A program made the translations under genes and the position numbers. From Membranipora membranacea (taxonomy: Eukaryota > Bryozoa > Gymnolaemata > Cheilostomatida > Membraniporidae), in NCBI GenBank assembly GCA_914767715.1, contig OU612065.1, positions 372,001 through 436,000 on the forward strand: 64,000 nucleotides of DNA. The letters run 5' to 3'. The notes under the pieces are model-generated. The model saw only the letters and a program-made list of their open reading frames with translations, was not told the DNA's origin and made no database searches. This document shows positions 1 to 12,347 of the stretch, one piece after another; positions within the stretch are counted from its first letter, which is position 1, and each line of letters begins with the position of its first letter.

Positions 1-459
1 AAAATATGGTCCTAGAAAAGGACACAATATAGGAGAATAAAAATGATTTATTATGAGATGCAAGCATGGGACACAAATATTGAAGGAACAATGTTGACTG
101 GTAACTTTGAATTGCTGGACAGGCTGAACAGAGCGGAACTGCTGAACAGAATTTCTCTGACTAAAACAATCTTTTCTTCGGTTGACTATCACTGCTCATA
201 CACAGTCCTTCTAACCAAATGATTTAATGATCATAATGAGTGACTAAGTTTCTTTTGGCACCTAATATAACTGATTTGGGGCAAGCAAATGAAGCAATCC
301 ATGTGCCGATTCTGACCAAATCTGATGGTGTTCAGCAAACCAGAAACATTATCCAGTACAACTGTCCATCCTGCCAGTTTGTTGTAGGGCTGACGAAAAA
401 TTTGCTGTAAATAAAACTTAATATAAGGAAAAGATGGACAAGATGGAGATAGCAAATTT
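1..459. other. Intergenic, nothing recognised
   Basis: No exon with coherent phase or recognisable protein family is visible here. A short open frame on the minus strand (231-455) has no family signature and no splice context, so I treat it as chance. The stretch lies directly upstream of the LINE fragment and may be part of the same insertion or its flank. Confidence 0.5.
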
Positions 460-937
460 ATAATCTCCTACGCCTGCCCTGCATGGTATAATCTACTATC
501 AGACACCGATAAAACACGACTCGAGAGGATCCAGCGCTCTGCTACTCGGATTGTGCTGCCATTCTCTGACAACTACGAGCAGAGGCTGGACCATCTAGCA
601 CTGCCACCCATCACAACATTCCTGCACACCACTTGCAGTGAACATTTCACTAGAATAGCTGACAACGATAATCACCCCTTGAACTCTCGTATTAAAATAA
701 ACACAAACAGAACATCTGCTCGTAGAGCAAAAATAGATAAATATAGGCCATCCAAGTGTAGAACAACCAAAAGACAAAATACCTTTTTTGAATTTTATAT
801 GCGATTTTTTAACTAATGCAGCTCAGACTTTATTTTTATTTTTCCATGTATGTGCTGTACATTCGATGCTATCAACCTATCACAGGATGGATATTAGAAT
901 TTAGGCAATAAACAAACTTCAACTTCAAACTTCTTAA
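460..937 (+). mobile_element. 3' end of a non-LTR retrotransposon (LINE), 5'-truncated
   Basis: An open frame from 460 to the stop at 814-816 reads like the C-terminal tail of a LINE ORF2 protein. It starts with YACPAWYNLL, followed by LERIQRSATRIVLPF and RLDHLALPPI, which is the usual order after the reverse transcriptase domain (a W-containing helix, then QR-A-R-I, then a helix before a basic tail). The family comparison (CR1/L2/jockey-like) rests on this pattern only. A stop at 424-426 closes the frame upstream, so most of ORF2 is missing. After the stop comes a short 3' UTR with AATAAA near 908 and a terminal repeat of acttca units at about 917-932, as in LINEs that end in short tandem repeats. 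Not functional. Confidence 0.7.
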
Positions 938-3214
938 AAGAATAAATTAATCAGCATAATATAAGGGGTTGTCTACGCATGTGCAAATTTAGTCACATAA
1001 AGAATCAAACAAATAGTAGTCTGAGAAATCCTGTTCAGCTGTTTCGTTCGGTTCAACCTGTTCACCTATTTACAGTTACCGCAGGTTGACTATAATAGCT
1101 TAATGTTTTACACAGTTGAAACAGTTTGTCATATCAGTTATAAGTGCCCGATGAATCTGTCGCATAAAACCATAGACAATTCACTAAAACACTGCAGTCA
1201 GATATGACAATGACTATTATATAAACTAACTCCAGGCCATCATGGAATACCCAAACGGACGATTGAGAGGTAAATTCTGTGATTGCGATAATTGCTCCTA
1301 TTTATTCACCTTAAGATGACAGCAGAGGTGATTACTATTGACCTCTGACCTTCAGATAAACCAGACTTCATCAACACCACAATAAACTTCCTCTGGAAAT
1401 AACACTTTATTTTAAAAGCTGTAAGTAAGAAAAAAAAAAGTTGAATTTTTGAGAACTGTGTTATGCGTTTATACAATGAAGAGGGAGTTCATTGGTTTAT
1501 ATAACATAGTCATATATATAGTCATTATTTGTGTAAATCTTTTATAGATTTCACGGTGTGAATCTCGGTAAAACTCAACAATAAATGGTATAAATTGTAC
1601 GACAAAAGTCCAAGTTCCATCAGTAAAAATCCCAAGTCACATTATCCACTAAACTGAAAGCCTAACGATAGGGAATCGTTAAAGCAAGAGTCTGGGGGCT
1701 CAGACTAGGGGGGGGGGGGAAAGGGGTGCAACAGTCACCATAATGGACCTTTTTACATACATAATGATGCTTTTGGGCTTTCATCTCTTTTTATCAATAT
1801 CAGGATGGCCATATTTATGTATGTATGTCATGTAAATCTACCATAGATTATAGACGGGATAACTCTTCATTCTGGTCATTGACTAAATCAGGGTAACTTG
1901 AGGATGGAGAGCGATGAGCTATTTCCTATCTGTTTGTCATGCATGCTCTCAGGCGGAGGTGGGAGTTTGATACAACAGCCAGATTACTGATACAGCATGA
2001 GTCATACTATCAGCCGTACTAAGACAGATCATGCTGCTGTAGACAGCTAACTCCCTATTGATATGAAGCTGATATGCCGGCTATGAGAGTATCACATGTT
2101 ATCCTGTGTACAGGCTGTACCAGAATGAAAGTCCATAGTTCACCAATAAAAATCTGCTCACTTAGTCTCCCTGGTCTCAGCGACTACTGCACAGTGTCTG
2201 CTGTCATTTACAAGTTGCTTCCCCTTCACATAATTACTCACAAGACTTAGTGAGCCTGAGGATAATTCTGTCATCAGAGCAACGTAAGAAAACAATTATA
2301 AAGACTTGATTTTTAATCATTGAAAATTCAATTTATTGAGAGAGAATTTGATTGCGTGTGTAGCAATTTTGATTTAAATTCAAATTTTATGAGTGCAGCA
2401 AGGATAAAGCAGAGTTTAAAATAATAAAGGAGTGTTCATATGGCCTCAAGTTGCTCGCTTAACACTAATTTAATAAACTGAATCAATAAAAATATATTAA
2501 GCTTTATAACAAAAAGCTGATAATAATCAACATGTGAACTGGTAGTGTGAGGCACCGATTCACAGGCATAGAAAAATCAATTATTTTTAATCATGTGAAA
2601 AGATGTGATGTTGTAGTCGGCTTTATTATAATATCTTATATTCAGATTAATACACAGATACTGAAAACTTGCAAAAACAAGGCAGTAGTTTTAACACTAA
2701 AATTTCTTATTGCCAGCAGTTGAACATACACAATGGAGCCCCTACAAACTATTATCTCTATTATTTATATTACAAAGTAAAGTGATATGAATAAGCAATA
2801 ATCAATTAAATAATTATACACTGTCATGTTTAAGAATAATATAACTAAATAATATCATAACATCGGATCAAGAAATTGCTTAACAAAATAATAACAACTG
2901 AAATACAATAGGAATGACAGTAAGGAGATCAGCAGCAGAAGTGTGTCAGTATTAAGTCATCTCTGCGCTCACACTGACTGACTCATTGCTCTTTCCTTAC
3001 TGTTACTGGAATATTTACAGTCGCCGCTATACCATAACTCACTCGGTGTAGAATCTCGGTAATTCTCAATCATGATTATGAGTGTTTTGATTGTGCTGTT
3101 GAGTATATTTATTGGTTTGATTGGGATAAGTAGATATAGCTCACATTATCTCCTCCTGCATATCCTGAGGGAGTTTAGAAGGATGAGGACCGAGGAGCAG
3201 TATTAGTTACTGAT
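938..3214. other. Intergenic DNA between LINE fragment and zinc-finger gene
   Basis: No supported exon was found on either strand. A run of about ten G lies near 1709-1719. On the minus strand AATAAA (plus-strand TTTATT at 3108-3113) lies about 100 nt past the stop of the zinc-finger gene and is a plausible poly(A) signal. The rest is AT-rich and featureless to me. Confidence 0.5.
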
Positions 3215-6200
3215 TTATGTACTGATAGATAGACGATGAGATGTACTGATACCTGCTGATGCTGACGTAGTAGCAGTACTAGCTTTATTAGCGCCGAGTA
3301 GTCCTGATATTACTTGTGCGATTGCTGACCCTTTGACTGCTGCTGTAGGGGAGGGTTGGTCGCCTCTAGCTCCGCCTCCTAGGCTGCCGGCAGCCAGCTG
3401 CTGCTTGTACTCGGCCCGAGCTGATATTGCACTGATGACATCATCTACACCTCCCTCCATGTCCACATCTCCTGCGTTCTGATCTTCGTCCGAGGCTGAC
3501 GGTGCCGGTGAGTCGGCAGCGGGAGAGACTGTAGCTGATGAGCTGTCCATCCTCTCCACAGCCTCATACCTCATCTGCTGAGCAGTAGATGTGATGTGAG
3601 GTAAGCTCTCCTCACTCCCAGCCTCTCTCCCTCCTTCAGCCACATACTTACACGGTCTCGCTTTCTTGCGATGACTAGACGAGTCAAAGCTCTGACTCAG
3701 ACTCTCCTCACTGCTATCAGCCTGATCTACAGGCAGCTGAGCAGCCGGTCGATCAGCAGCTGGTCTGTCTGTGTGTCTGTCAGCGTGTGAGTCAGCAGTG
3801 AGTAGGGCGTCAGCAGGCAGAGATGAGGTGGAGGTTAGGTGCTGCTGTATCTGATTCAGTAGTATCCTCTTATATGGGGTACTCAGCTCATCTACGGAAT
3901 GTTCATTCCTCACAGCGGCGATCACACTATAATAATATAACCGTATATATAATATATATGTATATATCAGGAGGAGACAGCAGTCATACTTAGTGATGAT
4001 AACAATTTGTAACAGCATTTATCTCACCATGATCCACTACTAGATATCAAAATATGTCAAACTTCTGCCTCTGAGTAAAAAGCTTTATGTATTACAGTCA
4101 GTGTTGCAGTAGAGGAATATTACGAATGGCCCTACTATGGCTGACCCTGAAGACAGTCAGAAAAATCCTCATATCGAGCTTGTCATGCTTCCTACAAGCT
4201 GTCACAAACTGAATGAGATAGTGCTGCAACTGTTAGCAGCCACGATGAGAGTGACTATAAGAAGAGGACCCATATACACACATACCCACGAGGGGGGGGG
4301 GGGCCATATACACACATATACACACATACCCAAGAGGGGGGGCCATATACACACATATACACACATACCCACGGGGGGGAGGGGGGCATATACACACATA
4401 CCTGTCATCTAGATTCTGTGGGTTAATCCCATGTGCCTGTCTAAGGTGCTTCTTCAGTATATGTCTGTATATGAGATTCTCACCACAAACCTTCAAACAA
4501 AAAATAACACCTCAGTCAGTATAATAATAAAATCTTACTCAGGAATAAATAAGTGAAATTATCAAAAAGAAGGGAGGCAATGGCAAAAGTTTTATTGACA
4601 TTTTAACTTGGTTTATTTATAGAATGGTGAAGAGTGGAAAGGAAGTTACTCAAAAACTTGGGCTCAACTGTAAGTTATTTTATTGTCAATAGAGCAGGAC
4701 AAAATGTGAGGTCGGCATGGGGGAGGGGGGTGGTCGAGTTGTTATCATAAACGAGTGCACCTCATTCATAGAATTTATTGTGTACTCCAATTCCGCATAG
4801 AATAACTATATTATGTGGTAATTTACCAATTTACTCTCAATGTGCAAATTCTAATTATCTGGGGATGTGAAACCGCAAGTTTGTTTAAATAAATAAATTC
4901 ATTATTTTTACTCAAATCCACAGAGCAATAACTAATTTATCAGCACACATGAAACGTGGATGACACTCCCCATGAGAATGATTATCATGAGTATTTGTTC
5001 ATCACATTAAAGTAGATAAAACAAAACGACAACAAGCTGAAAAACTTAACTCAGATCAAACAAAGCAGCAGCAGCAGCTAATATTATAGCCTGATACACT
5101 AAGGAGGAGGAGACTTAGTCTCAGTAATATATCAGCTAATCATCTCTAGCAGCTAATTAAATGACTGTTTCTGGAAACACACATTCTTGTATTGTTTTAT
5201 TAAAGACTATTTTCTAGTAATTAAATTGACATAGTTAATTAAGAGTAAATTAACACAATAAAGATGAAAGTCTTGGCATATGGCAGCTGTGCTCTCAGCT
5301 ACAAAAAGTATCATAAAGACAAACTGGGTCAACTAGTCCGCCCGCCATAAACACTTTGTATCATAAAAACTAGCTCATAAAAAATGAAAGGATAATATAT
5401 GATAATAAAATATAAAATTTGCCAAACAAAGGCTCAGTACTTTCAAACAAATGAAGATAAATGAATGAATAACTAATTCAATTCACTATTTTTTTCACAG
5501 ACTATGACATTCACAGGCTATGACATATGGCTAAAAACAATAAAAGGAACAAACAAGTTTTACAATTTGTTAGACGTTGAGAGCACTTAAAAATGGCATC
5601 TCATTTTTATGTCTTTACTGGTCAGTAAAACAAGTCATACCATAAAATGTTAAAGCTTTACTAAAGAACACCTATGTTATCTCTGACACAGCTATCTCAT
5701 TGACTGCCTGCGCTGCCGCTGCTGCAGATCTACTGCAGCTAACATGAGTAGCATTCCCACAAATAATAACCAGAAATTACAGTTCAAACATTTCACTGAT
5801 CCAATAAAGATAAAACTCCAATAATAAAACAAGACAAGGTCTAATTTGTGACAGAGTTATATTTCAGGAGTATCTTATACTGTGATGAGTTAGTTTATGA
5901 TTTTAGAGTTTACTAATAAGAGGTTTTATTGTAGTATTAGACTGAGCTGAGTGGGATAGAATTACAACTCATTATTTATTTTATAACACGTATCCATCTC
6001 ACAAGTATATAGTATAGTAGCTATCGCAAATAATGATATATCTATCACACACCCCTCCAGACCCTCACTATAACATACAGCTATAATAAAACTGAAATTA
6101 AAGAATGCTTTAAAATACTTGTTTACTTTAGAAATACCATCTTAGAAAAACAAGCCTATACCTAATTACTGTAATAGTTAGAACAAAGAGTATAACAGGC

Positions 6201-9200
6201 CGAGGAGATAATACTAGAGATAATACTAGAGATAGTACTAGAGATAGTACTAGAGATAGTACTAGAGATAGTACTAGAGATAGTACTAGAGATAGTACTA
6301 GAGATAGCACTAGAGATAATACTAGAGATAGTACTAGAGATAATACTAGAGATAATACTAGAGATAGTACTAGAGATAGTACTAGAGATAGTACTAGAGA
6401 TAGTACTAGAGATAGCACTAGAGATAATACTAGAGATAGTACTAGAGATAATACTAGAGATAATACTAGAGATAATACTAGAGATAATACTAGAGATAAT
6501 ACTAGAGATAGTACTAGAGATAATACTAGAGATAGTACTAGAGATAATACTAGAGATAGTACTAGAGATAGTACTAGAGATAGTACTAGAGATAATACTA
6601 GAGATAATACTAGTTAAATCTGATACACTCCAACCATATAATTATATCATTATACCTATCATGGCCTATCATGGATAACCTTTCCGTTTCCAGGTAAATT
6701 TTTACAAAATAAATACTGAAATACTGCAATAAGCATGAGTTATATTATCATCACCGTAAATATAAATCACTACCCTTAAACATTACTATAGTAACCACAG
6801 ACAAACGGACAGACAAACGGGCAGACAAACGGACAGACAAACGGGCAGACAAACAGACAGACACTTGCTGGGAGGATAGCGTCAGTGGTAGCTATTTATT
6901 TTTTCTTAAATGTGGACATAAATAATGTATACATTTTCTTACTCATAATTTAAATTAATTTATGTTAGAATAATTATTGACCTATAAATAACCCTAAATA
7001 TAATATGTTTAGTGTATGCGATACACTGCCTTTTAATGTGAGTAATACAAAGGGAGTGATTTGGTTGTCAAGGAAGTCTGGTGGATTTATTCTGGAGATA
7101 TGACGCTGATGTAGAGAGGGACAAAATGTGACATCATCAAACTAGACGGTAACAAATGTCTGCATCTTATATACATAACTAAATACTTACAGGTAATGGT
7201 TACATAAAAAGAGCATACACTGCTAACAGTACCATATATAGATATCATTTATATAAGGTAGCACAATATAAACATTACCAAACCAATATATTAAATAGGC
7301 AGCAGTTAATTATGAGATGGAGTAGAGCTGCAGAACAATATACTGATCCTGCTAGTTACAGGAGAGTGTAATTTATTCCGAAATAAAATAGGATGAGCAA
7401 ATATCTTTTCCATCACATACTGTCTACTCCAGTGATAATGAATGAGACTAAAGGATATCCTATAAATATAATTAGTATCTCCTACAAATCTATCCATAAA
7501 AAAAGCTGATAATATAATACAAGGCTGTACACCGCTATACACCGCTCTCGCATCAGTGAATAATTATCTTAGTATAGTGAAGCCAAAGGTTATTATAATA
7601 TAAGTGAAGCACATAGAGGCTGCTCACAGATACTCTTATATTTATATTATCTGATGACTCTGTGAGGATAAGATACTCTGTGGTTTTATCTTCAGTAATT
7701 AAGTTATTATCAATAAAATCTCTGAATAAAATATACCTACTAGTTTGTTGTAAAAATCTCAAGCTGCATAAAACTAAGGGTAGCTTATTCATTATTATAC
7801 TATCTCTGTTACAGAGAGGCTTACATTGTTATACTATCTCTGATATGGCTGAATAAGAACCGATCCATGTATACCGACAGGTTACAGGGAGTAAATAGGG
7901 CTGGGTTGAGCACTCAGGCTGTTAGTTGACATTGCCTACGAGGTTATCGCCTCAAAGGCGGTAAACCTGGGACTAGCTGATAACAACCCTTCTCCTCACG
8001 GGAACTCGAGCTAAGCTTATGTTTAATAAACTCACCATACAGGAGTTGTCTCCCGGTTTCCTTCCCCTTCTCTCGACGTGACTGCCGTCACATTTAGTGA
8101 GATGTAACTGTAGCTGCTCCTGAGACCAGAGATTCCTGTGACATTTCTCACACTGATATTTATCTACACTCTTCATACTGGGTCTCCCTCTCTTCAGCCC
8201 ATTACCATTACATCTACAAGTGAGATATAAGCACATTATTATCTCCTCCTCTCTGTTAGGTTACGACGACCTCAGTGGAGAGAGAGCGTGTATAGGGGGG
8301 GGGGGGGGGGGGGGGGGGAGTGGGAAGCTTCTTACTTCCTCATGGTTGGTAGTTTTTACTAATGATGCTCAGACGCAAACAATCTGTGTATTTTAATGTG
8401 AAAGTCATCAAACAAGCCTTAGAGAATAACATGGGATTGGTTATTTAAGTTAAGACAAGGATGTAGATTAGAGTTATAGGCTGGCCAGAGACTATAGCTG
8501 GCGGCAGCATGAGACTAAAGCCCTGTCAGTCTGTCAGCCCGTCAGCTGTACCGGCAGCAGGGCAGCAGTGAGGGTTACTGAGGGTAACTCAGTATTACCT
8601 GTTAACATGGTTAATTCTGTCGTGGTTCATACGGTTCTTTAGGCTAAGGTTACACTTAGGACAGTTGACTATACCAGTACTGGGACGTCCTCTTCTCAGT
8701 CCCTGACCTTTACATTGTACTATATGCTTCATTCTATCCTCAGTAGATCTGTACTTGAGGCTTTGTCCACATCTGTCAATAAATAAAGTTATTATTATGG
8801 TCTGCTGCGGACTAGTAAAGGTGACGGCAGCGGTCAGGGTATGATATACCAACGCGCCACTATGATTACTTAAACTTTTAAAACAATTCAAAGTACATGC
8901 AGGAGTTATTTTTGAGTTATGCAATAATCTTCCAAGAGAAAAGTAGTTTTTTACATTCAATCAATACCCCAATTATGGTGAGGTGCTGTAGTGATTTCTC
9001 AATGTTTTACAGTAATCAGTCTAGACAAGCTAAACATATCAGATCTAAGACTGCTGACGGTGACTGCTGACTAAGTTTTAATATGAGATTAATTACATTG
9101 GCAGAGACAGTCAGTATTTAGTGTTTCAGCTAAAACTTTATAGTTGTCATAACATAAGGCAACATGATTGTTTATATTAGGAGAATTTAGTAGTTTTACA

Positions 9201-12200
9201 ATTATACATAGGAATGAAGATGATAGGTGCATGATTAGATTATGAATCAAAGGAAATGACGACAGCGGTAAGTTTTTTATTCTTTAAATCAATAGGCACC
9301 TTGTTATGTCTCCCTGTTTTATTCAATTATGATAACATTTTTTATTGCGAGTTGATTGTATATAAATAGTGATCTAGCCGTATGAGATATTTAGAAAAGG
9401 TTGCTTAGTGACATTTTAATGGAAATATTTCCTCTTGAATAAAACATTGAATGATTTGGTTTGGAATGCTGTATATTTGAGACCTATTGGCTATTTTATA
9501 TTCGTTTTTAGACAGGTTATAGCTGTTTGACAGCGTGCACTGATCAGTAAAGAAGATTTGATTTACTGATCACAGAGTTGGCAGATAATTCACAGGTTCT
9601 ACTACAGAATAATGAGTTTACCAGTACATAGTGATAACAGTGACATCACCGGCAGCAGTATAGAGCAGTGGCAGCGCAGCATCAACTGTTTGGGCATCCA
9701 GTATATAAATGATTTTTATTGTCTACTTATTCAAGGAAAGTATAAATGAGGTCACGATGAGAGAGAATAGATTGATATAGTATATGTTAGTGGGGAGGCG
9801 GGAGGGAGGCGGGAGGGATGAGGGCGCCCATAGGGAACAGAGTGTCAATGATTTAACTCCCTGTAATTATCTCTTAGCCTTCACTCCACACTAATAATAA
9901 TAATAATCATCTACTACAGAATTACGCACTCCTTATACTGTATTATTATCTACTATTATATATTATCATATATTATTATTATAAAGTATTCTCATCTGAA
10001 CCCAGCCAGCGGCATGTGAATAACAAATGAAATTCACTCAACCTCATCATGATAGGCGAGTTAGAAATTATTAGTTTTAGCGTCGAGTCGAGAATTTTAT
10101 CTCCACCCTCCCATTGTACACTATTGTATCAAGCAACAGCAAATTAAAATTTTAACCTAAAAACATGAGTGATCTTTTATCTTTGCTAAAGTATAATAAA
10201 CTCATCCCCATAGATAAATATCTCAGTTGTGATGAATTAAGTAAACATAGATAGCACTACAAATCATGGGAAAATCTTTTATATACACAGAATTTATAAA
10301 TACAATCAGTATTTATAATGGCCATCACCTATCAGTGACGGCTGGGTCCGATATCCAGCTGGCAGATAATAAAATAAAATACCAGCTTCCAGTATTCAAC
10401 TATCGAGATGTGACAGCTATATATTGTGTGTGAGAGGAGGCGTCCTGATTGTTATTATCATTGTGATATAACTTTGTGGCACCATCTATAGGTAATATGT
10501 ACTACAGTGTACACAGCCCGCCCGCCCGATGACAGAGTCAGAGTCCCCTATTGTGTGTCATGTGATTCTACTTATATACTCATAACCAGGGTTACAATAA
10601 TATCTCCATGTACTACCACTCATTATTACATAAACATCCAATTTCAATAATTTAATATCATTTTTATTTTTGATTCCCATTTCCTCCCGTCATAAATGGC
10701 CGACTATTTGATTAATTAAAGCTTGAATTACAGTCTCTGGCTCAGTCTTTATAACACCTATCATTAGGACAGAACTTTGTATGAGACAGGTGATACAAGA
10801 GTGGTAATGTGGCTGTGTAATTTCCTGTAATATAACATCAAACTTATTGATGTAAACTATTTCATCAAATTTTTTTGGAAGATTGTTACATTTGTTGCAT
10901 AGAGACATGTATGAGTGTATGTTTGCTTAATTATTGTCACTGACTGACTGGTATATTTACATGAGATGAGGACACAGTACTATCACTGTCACTGCTCCAG
11001 CCGTGTAGAAGGTTTCCAACATTGACTCAATGTAAACAACAGTCTGTCATAGGCAACTGAATGGGGGTGGAGGGGGGGGGGGAGTGGTTGGGTAACTCAC
11101 CTGTCACAGCTCATGGGTGTTGTCTCATTATTAGTCCTGCTGCTCGCACACACAGCATCGTGAGCGGCTAGTTCTGTGTGATCATTACATGCTTTACCAC
11201 AGTGTACACACATATACACCCCGGAGTTTGCCTTGCCTCCTGATACACCGTAAGCCGCACTGTGAGCTGCACTACTTCGACTCATAGCAGCATTAACAGC
11301 AGCTGCAGCGGCAGCAGCCTGCTCGGGTTGAGGCAGAGTGAGCAGAGGAGCTGAGGCAGCCAGCGCGGCCTGCATAGTGGCCATAGCCATCATCTCCGCT
11401 GTGCCAGCGGCAGCCATCATCTCAGCTGTGCCAGCGGCGGCCATCATCTCAGCTGTGCCAGCGGCGGCCATCATCATAGCAGGGTGAGGTGGTGGGGCTG
11501 ATACAGCAGGGGGAGGTACAGCAGGGGCGTGTTGGGCTACAGGAGAGCGTACTGCGGGGGGAGAGTGTACCTGTATCTCTGATTTAACAAGAGGTGACAC
11601 TTTACCAACAGCACCTGAAATACAGACAACCACTAAATAACACAACAAAGAGTAATACTCAGTACTAAATCACTACTCTACCTGTTCCGGTATGATTTTG
11701 TAAAAAATATAATTTTATTGTGAAATATGTAGAAGTCAAAACAAAAAAACTTGATAGATAGACTGGGTAATTCTAGGAGTAATACCATGGGATATAGAGG
11801 TTACACACAGTGCAGACTGTGGTACAATGGATCCAACTTATTCGTAATCTATGGTTTTTTGTTTTTATTCCAATCCTTGGTGCAACTAGTTACACCTGAA
11901 CACCAAACCAACACATACATATATATAAAGCTGAGAATGTCGACACATGAATCTATACAGCAGGGTCAGACTGCCGGCAGTAGACGACAGTAGAAGACGG
12001 TACTCACCGTTGCCTGAGGAGGAGGAGGAGGAGATGAGATCCATGTGTTTGACCAGCTTGTCTTGTAGACATTGATTCATCTCAGCCTTGAGTCTGACAG
12101 CGTTATCTATGAGATCTACTTGTACCTGACAGCGGGTACATATCTTACTGTCGTGGAGCAGCTTCTTACCATTAAACGACACATCAAATAACACACATAT

Positions 12201-12269
12201 CTTCTGTCTGTTGTGAGGCTGTATAGGGTCAGCAAAGTCTCCCTCACAGAATATACAGTTGTTCATCAT
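3215..12269 (-). CDS. ZAD-like, C2HC zinc-finger and AT-hook protein, 6 exons, about 642 aa
   Basis: Probably a nuclear DNA-binding protein. Exons: 12269-12008, 11614-11101, 8772-8599, 8213-8036, 4490-4402, 3926-3215. All junctions are GT-AG and the summed length, 1929 nt, is divisible by three. Residues 1-87 hold a ZAD-like knuckle (C5-x2-C8 and C44-x2-C47). Residues 88-220 are Pro/Ala-rich with three copies of a nine-residue MMAAAGTAE repeat. Fingers follow: C223/C226/H239/C243, C257/C260/H275/C279, C296/C299/H314/C318, C338/C341/H354/C358 and C375/C378/H391/H396. AT-hook cores (RRGRP, KRGRP, RRGRKP) sit between fingers. The last exon encodes an acidic, Ser-rich tail with a basic patch (HRKKARP). 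The frame is open upstream of the chosen ATG to 12347 with further Cys residues, so the N-terminus could be longer. A donor-like site at 3253/3252 could give another 3' end. I cannot name an orthologue; the ZAD label is by Cys pattern only. Confidence 0.8.
4262..4401. repeat. Degenerate tandem repeat with G runs abutting a splice donor
   Basis: Three to four copies of a unit made of cacacatatacacacataccc followed by a run of 7-11 G on the plus strand. The array ends at the 5' splice site of zinc-finger exon 5 (exon end 4402, minus strand), so the array itself supplies the GTATGTGTGTA donor sequence. Confidence 0.8.
6205..6614. repeat. 12-bp minisatellite, about 34 copies
   Basis: Head-to-tail units gagataRtacta (R = a or g, with occasional gcacta), lying in intron 5 of the zinc-finger gene (exon 5 starts at 4490, exon 4 ends at 8036). 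Each unit with g contains the palindrome tagtacta. As 12 is divisible by 3, the minus strand stays open as a Leu-Val-Leu-Ser repeat, but nothing suggests this is translated. Confidence 0.95.
6798..6864. repeat. Short tandem repeat, 12-bp unit
   Basis: About five copies of cagacaaacggg/cagacaaacgga in intron 5 of the zinc-finger gene, decaying to cagacagacac at the right edge. Confidence 0.85.
8295..8318. repeat. Poly(G) tract, 24 nt
   Basis: An uninterrupted run of 24 G on the plus strand (C in the transcript) inside intron 3 of the zinc-finger gene, 80 nt upstream (in transcript terms) of exon 4. Such runs are length-unstable and hard to sequence, so the exact length is uncertain. Confidence 0.9.
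9790..9820 (+). other. G-quadruplex-like motif
   Basis: Several runs of three or more G separated by short spacers (gggag gcgggag ggaggcgggaggg) on the plus strand, within intron 2 of the zinc-finger gene. The template strand for that gene carries the G runs. The motif is seen directly; folding is inference. Confidence 0.5.
10690..10908 (-). other. Possible orphan exon with a second ZAD-like Cys pattern
   Basis: A 72-codon open frame inside intron 2 of the zinc-finger gene, on the same strand, starts MSLCNKCNNLPKKF and later has SCITCLIQSS. The two C-x2-C pairs are spaced much as in the ZAD-like domain of the first exon. I found no donor whose phase fits exon 3 (GT after 10763-10770 gives phase 1, exon 3 needs phase 2). 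It could be an alternative first exon, a relic or chance. Confidence 0.25.
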
Positions 12270-12347
12270 GTCACATTCAGAGCTGACTCCACTTCTACAA
12301 AGTCCGCAGTCAGCACAATGTATTATGTGAAAACAAAAATTAAATAA

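Noticed and set aside
4137-4496. Open frames on both strands rich in Thr-His-Ile or Cys-Ile-Cys
   Set aside because: Except for the 30 codons of zinc-finger exon 5 (4402-4490), these frames are translations of the cacata/G-run repeat.
6128-6418. Minus-strand open frame encoding a Leu-Val-Leu-Ser repeat
   Set aside because: It is wholly explained by the 12-bp minisatellite, which keeps all codons in register; it lies in an intron with no sign of translation.
7973-8035. Extension of the zinc-finger exon 4 frame beyond the donor
   Set aside because: The CxxC knuckle forms only if exon 4 ends at 8036 and joins exon 5 at 4490; the extension is intronic read-through.
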